DNA from: Pinguiococcus pyrenoidosus
Lineage: Eukaryota > Sar > Pinguiophyceae > Pinguiochrysidales > Pinguiochrysidaceae
Reading direction: 5' to 3'
Assembly: GCA_019677205.1 (NCBI GenBank)
Contig: JAAMXY010001365.1
Span: 7,005 to 27,736, forward strand
Length of the DNA stretch: 20,732 nucleotides
Shown here: positions 8,001-16,997 of the stretch, piece after piece
Numbering within the stretch: the first letter of the stretch is position 1
Layout: each line of letters starts with the position of its first letter
Program-made: the position numbers and the translations under genes
Notes under the pieces: model-generated
What the model was told of the DNA's origin: nothing
The model's database searches: none
Seen by the model: the letters and a program-made list of their open reading frames with translations, nothing else

Positions 8001-11000
8001 GGATGTGGAGAACTTGTCGGTGGTGTTTCTGCTATGGGCGACGTCCAACTTCGCCACCGTCGAGGTGCCGCAGATCTGGTTCCTGGGCGTCCAGGCCGTG
8101 TCGGTTGTGAGCATCAGCTTCGCCGGCTGCTTCTACGTGGCCACGGGATCCGGCGTCCTGTCGGCCATCCCGCTGTTCGAAGCCGTGGCGTCGGAGACGT
8201 CGATAAATGTCCGCGTGAGCATCGTTCTCTCCACGCTGGTGTCCCTCGTGGCCTTTATCCTCTTCTGGTTCCTGTGGCGCAACTCGCTGCGCGGCCGGCT
8301 CATACTCCAGTTCATCTACCAGGAGCTCAGCCTGCCCTGGCTGCAGGATGAGCTAGAGAGCATCCAGGCGGCGACGGACCTCCTGGTCTTCTCAACGGTG
8401 CCGGCGGGGTGGCGACTCATCCAGCCCAACTACGGTCTGGTCGAGACGGTGTCGGCGAAGATGAGCAACTGCGCCGTCGTGTCGATCGAATTGTCGTCCA
8501 TCATGACGACCATCAGCTTCATGGAGGCGCCGCAGGTGTGGCAAGTCCTATCGGAGCTGACCAACCTGCTGCAGCACCAGGCGTTCCTTTGCAACGGCGC
8601 GGTCGTCGTGGCAATCGGCGCCACCTGCGTGGCGGTGTTCAACGACGACGTCAAGGGCCGCGGGCGCAGCGAGCGGTCGTCTCGCCAGATGCTGGACCAC
8701 TTCGCCCGGATCCTGGAGAGAAAGCCGGACGCCCGGCGGGACACCGAGCTCATGACCTTCGAGCAGAGCTGCAGCTACAGCGCGGTGGAGAGAGCGCTTC
8801 TTTTCACGACGATGGCGTTTCGGGAGGTGCACGGGATGAACAGGCTGAGAGGTCTGCACTTCTCCATCAAGGCCGGCGTCGACTACGGGCCCGTCTTCAA
8901 GGGCCGCCACCAGAGCTTCGACATGATGGGCGAGACAGTCACGTCGTCGCTGCAGAGCGCCGCCACGGCCAGACTTGGAAACGTCGTGGTGTCGGGGCAG
9001 GTGTTGGACCAGTGGCGCTCGACTCGCCTCGAGGGCCTGCGCCTGTCCGACGACAAGGCGCTGCTCCGGCACGTGGTACCTTCCGGCATCGTCTTCGAGG
9101 TGGATCAGCTACCCACGGCGTCGGCATCGACGGAGTATGACGACACGGACAAGTACGAGCGGCTTCGGTTCCTGGGCAAAGGCTCTTACGGCAACGTCAA
9201 CCTCGTGCGGCACCGAGGGACGGGAGAGCTCTTCGCGATGAAGAGCGTGAAGAAGGCATTTGCTGGACACATCTCCAGGTGGATCCGCCGGGAGTTCAAC
9301 ATTCTGTGCCAGGCCACGCATCAGAACGTGGTGAAGCTGTTCGTGTGCTTCCAGAGCAAATCGGAGATCCACTTCGTCATGGAATACGTCGAGGGCGCCA
9401 CCCTGCTGGACATCGTGCATCGCGGCGCGCACACCAGGCATGCGCTGCAGTACTGGTTCCAGGAGCTCTTGCTTGCCGTCGAGTACGTCCACAGCGTGGG
9501 CATCATCCACCGCGACATCAAGCCGGAGAACTGCATGATTAGCACCTGCGGCCACCTCAAGCTCATGGACTTTGGCCTGTCCAAGGAGAGGATCGAGAGC
9601 CTGCGGCGCCCCGTTTCGGACACGTGGTCGGCGATGCAGAAGCTGTTGCCCGGCAACGCCAGCGTAGAGGATTCCCCAAGCTTGGACACGCCGAGCGCGA
9701 GGGAGTACAGTAGCGTCATCAACATCCTCCTCATCGACGATGACATCACCGTGCAGCAAGACGCCAAATTCAAGTTTCGCAAGAAGGGTTGGCGGTGTCG
9801 GGCGGTGGTCACGGGCGAAGAGGCGCTGGAGGAGCTGGAGCAGAACCACGAGAGGATCAACCTCATCATCCTGGACATCTCGTTGCCGGGACGGATGGAA
9901 GGCTTCGACGTGCTGCGTCGCATCAAGACGGACTCCCGCTTCTTCCGGATCCCCGTCCTGATGCTCACGTACGCCGAGTCGTCAGCGTATCTGGAGAGCA
10001 TCGACAAGGCCTTCAAGCTCGGCGCGGAGTACTACATCTTCAAGCCGCTCGCGGCGGACGTCGACTTCGACCTCATCTACCGCGTCGCCGCGGGCTACAT
10101 TTACAGAACCGTTCAGAGACGCAGTCGACTCACCATCGCCATGTCCGATGCCATGTCGGGCCGGTCGGACGAGTCGGCGTCGCAGGCCTTTTCGGATGCC
10201 ACTGAGAGTGAGTCCTCCAAGAGCCAAGCAAGTTATCCTCCCGAAAAGACCGACGCCGTGGATGCGGGTTCGCTGTCGGCCGAGGGAGAAAAGGGGAGCA
10301 GTATGTCCCTGAAGAGCGAGCAACGTAGCTCCGGGATAGCAGCGTCCGCGGCAGCGACGATAACAGCAGCGACGACAACAGCAGCGACGACAACAGCAGC
10401 GACGACAACAGCAGCGACGATAACAGCAACGACGACAACAGCGGCAATCGACCAGCATGGCGTGCATGAGGCGAAGGGGCGGAATGGAAGGTCTCCTGGA
10501 GAAGAGACGTCCAGCCGCGATCCGTTCCGTCGGAACTGGCGCCATTCGTCCGGCGCACCAAGCCTGGCCCGCGCCTTGCGAGGTCTTGAGGGGCGGGTGG
10601 TAGCCGCGACCGAGGCGTCTCGGACGACCGCCGCTGGGGCGACCGTGGCTCGCCGGAGCGAGAGAGGTACAGAGGAGAGCTCGGAAGCTCGGGCGCCTGC
10701 CTTGTATCGCCAGAGTGTCGTGGGCACTCCTTACTACATGGCGCCCGAGATGCTTCGAAAGCAGGCCTACGGCGAGACGGTGGACTGGTGGAGCTACGGC
10801 GTCCTTTTGTTCGAGTGCACGACGGGGAGAGTGCCATTCGCCGGGGGCAACGCGAGGAGCATCTTCAAGAAGATCATTGCGTGCGACTTCGACGACGATG
10901 CGCTTCGTGACGAGCTGCCTCTGCGGGACCTCGTGAGGAGCCTCCTACATCCGCTGCAGACGGAACGCCTGGGTGCGAGGGGCCCCGAGGAGGTCAAGCG

Positions 11001-11103
11001 CCACCCGTACTTCACGGACGGTCCGTTTCCCTGGGAAGGGCTGTCCGCGACGCCTCCGCCGCCCGACGCAAGGCTCGTTTTTGACGGAGCCGAGATGCGG
11101 TAG
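5088..11103 (+). CDS. Receptor-like protein: two membrane/cyclase-homology units plus AGC kinase interrupted by a response-regulator domain
   Basis: Exons 5088-5191, 5277-5420, 5515-5802 and 5886-11103 are joined by three introns, all in phase 2 with AG|GT donors. The coding length divides by three (1917 aa). Domains in order: an acidic EAPEADV repeat (residues 6-25); 6-7 membrane helices (about 125-360); a cyclase-type linker (LLSSLLPQAVLPEL); cyclase homology domain 1 (about 438-690, with an acidic insert); six membrane helices (about 803-977); cyclase homology domain 2 (about 1028-1250); kinase N-lobe (GKGSYG, Lys1298, HRD Asp1389, DFG Asp1407); receiver domain (about 1458-1587: Asp1464, phospho-acceptor Asp1509, Thr1540, Lys1565); a Thr/Ala repeat; and kinase C-lobe (GTPYYMAPE from about 1792, then VDWWSYG). 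The kinase looks active and AGC-type (MAST/Rim15/NDR-like). Both cyclase domains lack the metal aspartates and are probably allosteric. Likely a membrane sensor. The 5.2-kb last exon is uninterrupted, so the domain order does not depend on splicing. Confidence 0.92.
5103..5144 (+). repeat. 21-nt coding tandem repeat (EAP-E/D-ADV)
   Basis: Two adjacent 21-nt units (5103-5123 and 5124-5144), followed by a partial third, encode EAPEADV, EAPDADV and EAPHTNE near the N-terminus of the large signalling protein. The period is a multiple of three and keeps the frame, which fits this being a real first exon. Confidence 0.75.
10351..10440 (+). repeat. Six-copy 15-nt tandem repeat inside the kinase activation-segment insert
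   Basis: Six consecutive 15-nt units close to GCAGCGACGACAACA fill the stretch, with single-base variants (GATAACA, GCAACG). They encode Ala-Ala-Thr-Thr/Ile-Thr repeats. They lie between the receiver domain and the kinase C-lobe and look like a flexible, possibly length-variable linker. Confidence 0.9.
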
Positions 11104-11332
11104 ATGTTGGAACCAGCTTGGACAATTTTGAGCTAGCAATGCGACAGCAGAAAGTGGACTTCTCTTGTCGAGATAGCGAAGGAATGAAAGACAGGCATGT
11201 AAGGAGAGCGTATGAACCACCGTATTCTCTGGGTTTCCTCGGCAGGTTGTCTCGGGCTGAATTTCGCACGCCATCTCTCTTTTAGCCTTCTCAACAGCAC
11301 TTCAATGCAGGTACCGCCGGACTCTCGTGGAC

Positions 11333-13273
11333 TCACTTCGTCGTGCGTTCCACCCACTTCCCTTCCACTCGCACCACGCCGAGGTACTTAAACAGCCACT
11401 GCAGAGCGGTCGATCGCAATCTGTTCCAGTCCTTGGCATGGCCGCTGAGCCCCTCTGTCTTGCGCCTGCACAGGTTCCGAGGCAAGTGTGATGAGCGAAT
11501 GCGAAAGATGCTTGACGAAGAAGCTGATGCGATGGGCGTCACCTGAATCCAAGCTTGAGGACGAGCTCCCAGAAGCTTCGCTTAGGGTGCTTCGGTCGCC
11601 CCCATCCAACGGATTCGACCTCTGCGCGGTTGGTGCTTGCTCAGCAGAATCGTCATCATCCACCCGGCTTTCTTGAACGGCGCACCTGGCCACAGGAGAT
11701 CATCGTATCGGCCCCAGACCCGCTCCCGCGGCACGACCAATGGCGCGGAAAGAAGCATCAGATTCGAGTACAAGCTCAGCGCCAAGTCGTCCTGGAAGAA
11801 TTGGAGAACCGAAAGGAGCGACGAGTGAAGCCAAGCGCCTTCTAGCGCAGCACAGCAGGTAGAGACAAACCGATCAATGCTTACCGGATGGACGCAATGC
11901 TGCTCGACGAAGGCGTGCAGAACCGCGAGGTCCTCGTGCATGAAGGAGGAAAGAACGTGCCTGGGCCGGAGCCGCGATGATGTCGTTGATGTCGACTTCC
12001 TGTTTCCTTCCCATTTGACAGACGCTTACCGATGAACCATCATGCCGGTCGGAAGCACCATGTCCGCTTCGAAGACGTCGCACAACGAATTGCACACGTA
12101 AGAGCAGGCCTTTGAAGCTCCCTCTGCCTCCGTTTGCGCCGCGAAGTGCGCGGCCACCGCGGACTCGTCCATGGCCCGGCCATTGCACAGGAGCTTGCTT
12201 TGGGTCGAGTACTGCAACTGAACAGGAGGAGCTGATTTCCCACTTCTCCTGTCAGCCACCTTCTCGAAGATCCGGCCGCTCACGCCAACGACGCGCTTCC
12301 CCTGAGCTTCTCGCCACGCCTTGCCGATTTTTCGTCGTGAGGCGTGCCGCTGCCGAAGCCCCCGAGCGAGCGCGGATGGGTTACCTTGTACACAATGTCC
12401 GGCCTCGTTATGGGCCGACCGGGATCGTCATCCGTGAAGAAGACCGCGTCCGTGATCAGCGGCTCGAGGAGGGACACGTTGTATCTGCGGGTCGTTCCTC
12501 GTCACCGAGGAGAACTCTTTGACGCGCCGTCTCATTCTTTCTTCGGAACGTCTCGCTTACCGATTCATCAGCGAGTTCTTCGGAGCAACGACTGTCCGGA
12601 AGCGCTTCGAGAGCCCGCTCGTCGCAAAATACCTCTGCAAGGACAGGAAGACTTCTGGGATGTGGCTGTCCTCGAGGTCGGGTCCGCCGTTCCAAACGAG
12701 GACCACCTCAGCGATTCCCAGCTCGTCGCTGCGTTGGACGTAGTCGCTGCAGAGCAGGGCGGCCATGTCCACGTCGCCGCCGCTCCAGGTTTGCGTCACG
12801 ACCGAGAACTTGCGGTTGCCGTCAGCCACCAGGTCCGGTCCCGTCGAGACGCAAGCGGCGCTCTCACCTTGCCATCCACCTCTCGGCCGATCCCTGGCGT
12901 TGGCGCTTGGAAGTCGTAGTCAACGATCCCTTGCGACTTCACGATCTCCGGCTCCACCTCGCTGAAGCAGTCGTTGATGGCCCGCTCCTCCGCCGCCTTC
13001 GCCAGAAACGCCATCAGGCCACAGCGCCCCATCTCGGCGGAGCGGGGGCCTTCCTACCTCGGCCAGGCGGCGACTGGTGCACAGGACGGGGGCGTTGGCC
13101 ACGCAAGCGGGGAAGTTGGCCGTGTAGGGGCTGTCGTAGATCAAGCCCACGAGGATCAGGAGAGCTCCCGAGACCCCGGCGAGCAAGATGGTGCTCACGC
13201 AGGCCCGCAGGCCGGTTGGCGGGGCCCTGGACAGCGGTCCTGCCCTCTTGCCTTTGCACTTGGCGCCGGCCAT
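11333..13273 (-). CDS. Exostosin-family GT64 glycosyltransferase, type II membrane protein (nine exons)
   Basis: Exons on the minus strand are 13273-13058, 12996-12868, 12808-12561, 12484-12385, 12319-12030, 11960-11885, 11791-11686, 11635-11543 and 11454-11333. All phases match and give 459 aa. The ATG is the first after an in-frame TGA. Residues 5-23 are basic and 25-46 form one hydrophobic anchor, so the enzyme should face the Golgi or ER lumen. The catalytic domain starts at KFSVVTQTW (about 115), has an EVVLVWNGG strand, NSLMNRY, the metal/UDP-sugar motif TDDD (Asp216-218), KRVVGVSGR, and DDLALSLYSN near the C-terminus. This follows the order of EXTL2-type GT64 domains, which transfer GlcNAc/GalNAc from UDP-sugars. 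The N-terminal exostosin GT47 domain of larger EXT proteins is absent. The first, seventh and eighth introns (61, 50 and 88 nt) are the least certain. The gene converges with the large kinase gene (230-bp gap). Confidence 0.85.
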
Positions 13274-14083
13274 GGGCCTCTGCTGCGCCACGAAACCGCT
13301 CCTCCAGGTCCCTGAATCTATGCTACAGGCTCCCGCGACTAGAGGAGCCAGAAAGGGTCAGCCATCAAAGCCCAACGACGCCTTGAGGTCTTCGGCCAGA
13401 AACTCTTCTGGCGTTGGCTGCGCCCGCATGTGCGGGCGGGCGGCCGTTGGGCTTGGGGGCAAGGGATTGGATGTACAGATGCCGATGGCATGGCATGGGG
13501 ACGCACGATTGGCTTGTGGGATCGAGTGGAGTTTGAATGGGAGATCTGTGGCCAATAAGGGAGCTCCAGGAAGCTTTGTGAAGAGCGAGGGGAGAACGGA
13601 GAGGCTTCGCTTCTCCACCAGTGCTGACGCGCTCAGGTTGCCGCGCAATGGAAGGCCATGTTTCTTTGGTCTTCTGACGGACGCGTGCGAGAGCAGAGCG
13701 GATGGTGCGTACGGCAAGGGAAGTTTGGGCTGCCAAGCAAGCCGACCCCCTACAACACCAGCGAAGAGACGCACAAGGGGCAGCAGAGAGCAAACCGCGC
13801 GGACTCGCCGCGAATGATGCGGCTCAATAGGACTTGATGGATCCGAAGTAGGCAACAGCTCCTCGAGAGTCCGGACCAGACACGTTGAAAGCTACAACCA
13901 GAGAGAGAGAGGGAGAGTACTGTCGGCGCAAAGCTTTCTCCTCCTTGAGGGGAACACCGCAGTTCTTCGTGTCCTCTTCGCTGATGCAGGAAGCGGACGA
14001 ACGACGAGGCCAGGGCATAGAGATTACGGCACTTCGCTCTAGGATCGAGAGTCTTACGGAACTGGAATCGATGGCTCCACCAC
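13274..14083. other. Unresolved 0.8-kb region, possible small minus-strand gene
   Basis: The region lies between SDHAF3 and the GT64 gene, both on the minus strand. A pyrimidine-rich run on the minus strand (GA repeats at about 13899-13911 on the plus strand) ends in GTAG at about 13892, and looks like a splice acceptor with no assigned gene. Downstream of it one minus frame reads AFNVSGPDSRGAVAYFGS and stops at 13824. Another stays open to 13358, ending TPEEFLAEDLKASLGF. Either could be a terminal exon, but I recognise no family and cannot find a convincing first exon. An ATG at 14018 opens a 64-codon frame to 13824 if unspliced. Confidence 0.3.
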
Positions 14084-14642
14084 TCAAGAGTCCGGATTCG
14101 TCTGATTCCGCAGCTTTTCCTGCAAGCGAGACGCCACACGTCGCCGGTCAGAGAGCAATGGCTCGGAACACGCCGCCAATCCATTGCGCACGTACCAATT
14201 GCTGCCGCTGCTCGTCGGTCATCTCGCTCACCTGCAGAGCGCGCAACGTGAGATGCTTTCCCTCTCATCACTTTCCATAGCGACAGCTGCCGAAGACGTG
14301 CGCTTTGGCTGTCCTTTGCCCTCTCTTCTGCGAAAGTACCTCGATGAGATTCAGATCTCTGCCCACCGCGCCACCTTGTCGCTGCTCCAAAGTCTTGAGG
14401 TACTCCTCCCACTGCTCGTAGAAAGGTCCCAAGAAGCGCGGTTCGGCGTTCTTATGCCTTCCGAACTCTTCGCGAACGTATCGGTCCCCCAATTGCCGCA
14501 TTTCGCTGCAGAAGAACGTCGCAAGTCAGCGCCGGACGACAACCCCCGCCACCAATCGGCAGAGGGGCACTCACGACGGAAGTCGCCGGTGCTGCTTGAG
14601 GATCTGCCGGTACAGCAGGACGGCTCGCGAGTTCCTGCACAT
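14084..14642 (-). CDS. SDHAF3: Succinate dehydrogenase assembly factor 3 (LYR-motif protein, four exons)
   Basis: Exons on the minus strand are 14642-14575, 14505-14340, 14261-14196 and 14119-14084. They join in frame to give 111 aa, close to the usual 110-130 aa of the family. The LYR motif is at residues 10-12 (LLYRQILKQHRRLP). It is followed by the family signature LGDRYVREEFGRHK, then YEQWEEYLKTL, then SEMTDEQRQQLEKLRNQT at the C-terminus, the same order as in human SDHAF3/yeast Sdh7 (ACN9). The protein acts in the mitochondrial matrix, helping maturation of the iron-sulphur subunit of complex II. The exon 2/3 junction is the least sure: I chose donor GTACTT and acceptor GATGAGAG, but a shorter exon 2 with donor GTGGCG also keeps the frame. 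The start codon lies 288 bp from that of RPS16, pointing away from it. Confidence 0.9.
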
Positions 14643-14930
14643 GACGCTGGGGTGGCGTCGGCCACTTACCACGCTTCAAATCAAACTGAGAGAGAGCGGG
14701 ATTCTGGCGGGAAAACCTACAATACTCAGGATCGATCCTGCGCACGAGAAGCACGCGTCGCTTTCCCAATGTCCATTCGATCCGCCATTGGACACACGTT
14801 ATTTCAAAACTTGTGAAAGGGAGGTGTCCTACTGGATTCCCATTCGAGCGCAGATCTGCCGCCATTTTGGAGTTTGGAGCAGACCATAGCTGGGGTTAAG
14901 GAGCAGCTCAGGACTTCGCCAGTGGACAAG

Positions 14931-15727
14931 ATGTCCGAGAGAAGCGCCATCAAGAGCGTGCAGGTGTTCGGGCGGAAGAAGACGGCCACGGCGGTGGCCT
15001 ACTGCAAGGAGGGCCGCGGGCTCATCAAGATCAATGGCTGCCCCATCGAGAACCTGGAGCCGCGAGTGCTCCGCCTGAAGGTGATACCTGCTTCCCAGCC
15101 ACTCGACGTGCGACGGAGGAGATATCCTCGGGGCTGCGCTCGAGCTGCACAGCGGGAGGAGGCCTCCGTAGACTCGTGGAGTTGTCGGGCTCGCTTGCAT
15201 CAAAGCGGCTCTCGGTGCTGCCGGGGTTGCCCCTGTGATATGTCTGGAGTTGTGGCGTGGGATGGCGGCGAAGGAGGAAATGGAGCATTCCAGGCGCTGA
15301 CCGGCTTGTTTGCTTGCCTTGGGTACGAATTTGATTTCGACAGACATACGAGCCCGTGCTGCTCTTGGGCAACCAGCGCTTTGCGGATGTGGACATTCGC
15401 ATTCGCGTGAAGGGAGGAGGTTACTCGGCGCAGATCTACGCCATCCGCCAGGCGATTGCCAAGTCGATCGTGGCCTACTACCAGAAGTACGTGGACGAGG
15501 CGTCCAAGCGCGAGATCAAGGACATCTTCCTGGCGTACGATCGTTCATTGCTGGTTGCCGATCCTCGCCGATGCGAGCCCAAGAAGTACGTTCGCATCCT
15601 CTCTGCCACGTCCTGTTCCTTGTCTTTGCATTTTTTCGACGGCTTGGTGCTAACATGATTGTGTTTGGTGTCCATCAGGTTTGGAGGACCTTCTGCGCGT
15701 GCTCGGTATCAGAAATCCTACCGTTAG
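14931..15727 (+). CDS. RPS16: 40S ribosomal protein uS9 (RPS16), three exons
   Basis: Exons 14931-15080, 15344-15585 and 15679-15727 are joined in phases 0 and 2 by GTGATA...CGACAG and GTACGT...CATCAG introns (263 and 93 nt). The product is 146 aa, the same length as human RPS16. Conserved stretches include [14 protein letters not shown] at the N-terminus, [51 protein letters not shown] and [13 protein letters not shown]. The invariant C-terminal tail [10 protein letters not shown], which reaches the decoding site of the small subunit, is complete. It is a cytoplasmic ribosome component with no organelle presequence. All three junctions are supported by perfect restoration of the conserved protein, so this gene is a good calibration for the splice signals used elsewhere in the window. 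Confidence 0.98.
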
Positions 15728-15792
15728 GCGTGGAGCTTGTGCGCGGAAGGAAGAACGGAGCAAGCTTCGATTAAGTTGACCGTCTCCTTGCT

Positions 15793-16710
15793 CTACTCTC
15801 GATTGCGACCTTTGCGGCCTTTGACCAGCGCCACGAGCGGCATCGGGGACATGAGTGCGCTCACCATCCACTCCCTCGACTGTCTTCCCGAGAACGAGAA
15901 CGAAGTCTCAGGAAGCTCCTGCGACGCTTCTGGGGTACTATCGGCATGCACCTCATCCTTGCTACTTGTGTGCTGGACGCCGCGCTTCTCTGGAGTTTCT
16001 GCAGACGTGCTCTGCTCCTGCAGACTCCTGCGCATCCTGAGCGAAGGAGGCAGGGGCAGCTGAAGCCCGGATCGTTTCCTCTTCTTCTTCTTCTTCACAC
16101 CTACGAGCTGGCCAAGGCCAGCTGCTCCAGACTCCTCCGCTGCAGGGCGGCCCTCCCTCTGGCCGCTCTGCAAGACCCGCTGCTGGAGCGACGTATCGCT
16201 CCCATCGCGAACTTGCCTGTCTCTCTTGTTGCCGAATCGGCTCCCATCCTCGACATGCCTGGGCGGGCTAGTTCCCCGGCCCGCACTTGACCAAACCCCA
16301 GGCGCCGATTCAGACCCTCTGGTCGTCACTTTGGGATCCCGCTCCCTTCCCTGCTCCATCTCTAACCTCTGGTCGCCATTTGCTCGCACGAAAGTCCCTG
16401 TCGGACTCTTGGACTCCGTCGGTGAAGCTTCACTTGCGAAGCCCTCGGCGCGTCCGGGCTGTTTCAGTTGTCCGTGGCGCAGGTCTGGCAGCCGATCCGC
16501 AATCTTCCGGAAGCTGAGCTCCAACGCCGAGCCGTGCAAAGGCTTCGGCGCTAGGGCAGGGTACCTAGACGCACCAGAGCGGAAAGGTTAAGACAGACTG
16601 ATGGCCCTCGGGTTTGGCCAAACGACGTCAAAGTCTCACAGTCGGGAAAACTCCGCGTGGATGAGCCGCGAGACCTCCTCATCCTGCCAGGGCCTAGCAG
16701 CCTCCTCCAT
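15793..16710 (-). CDS. Myb/SANT-like N-terminal domain protein, probably nuclear (two exons)
   Basis: Exons on the minus strand are 16710-16640 and 16564-15793 (phase-2 junction, donor GTGAGA, acceptor CGTCTAG), giving 280 aa. The N-terminus MEEAARPWQDEEVSRLIHAE, followed by a helix ending SFRKIADRLPDLRHGQ, resembles a Myb/SANT or trihelix-type fold: W-x-x-E-E-V in helix 1 and R-K-I-A-x-x-L in helix 2. The rest is low-complexity and polar, with a strong basic cluster (VGVKKKKKRKRSG) that fits a nuclear localisation signal, followed by Ser/Glu-rich sequence. I cannot name a family beyond this. Its stop lies 65 bp from the convergent RPS16 stop, and its start is divergent from BUD13. The basic run comes from a CTT-rich microsatellite on the plus strand at about 16078-16096. 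Confidence 0.7.
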
Positions 16711-16997
16711 CGCCCTTTGGAGCTGCAGCTTGTGTCCAAAGCGCCAAAAATCCGCCCAAAGATCTTTCGAGTTCTGCGCTTCCGAACACCAAATCTGTCT
16801 CTCTCGGTGTCTCTTCGATATGTGACAGTCGGATGTTCCGGACAGAGAGCGCGGCTGCAGCGCTTTCCGTTCATCTGTGACAGCTGGATACCGGACAGAT
16901 ACCAAAGAGGTCTTCCGCCTGTGACAGCAGGACACGGACAGAGACCATTGATATGGCGCCGCGCCAAATGTGGCCTTAAATAAGCGCTCAACGCGTC
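16711..16997. promoter_or_regulatory. Bidirectional promoter with a threefold repeated element
   Basis: This 287-bp gap separates two divergent start codons. Three copies of a bipartite element occur at 16821-16846, 16876-16899 and 16920-16942: TGTGACAG, then 7-11 nt, then CGGACAGA. Spacing between copies is 55 and 44 nt. The core CTGTGACAG (copies 2 and 3) is a palindrome around a central G. A TTAAATAA run lies at about 16975-16982, just upstream of the BUD13 ATG. Confidence 0.55.

Noticed and set aside
13033-13057. A 25-nt intron in the GT64 gene between GAG and ATGGGGCGC
   Set aside because: It is too short for a normal spliceosomal intron. An acceptor 36 nt further (GGCGAAG) gives a 61-nt intron in the same phase, matching others in the gene.
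13188-13817. 209-codon plus-strand frame
   Set aside because: It overlaps the first exon of the GT64 gene on the opposite strand and shows no conserved features.
14184-14816. 210-codon plus-strand frame
   Set aside because: It is antisense to SDHAF3, whose four exons rebuild a recognisable conserved protein.
16084-16096. CTT microsatellite as an independent feature
   Set aside because: It is only the codons of the KKKKK basic cluster in the Myb-like protein.
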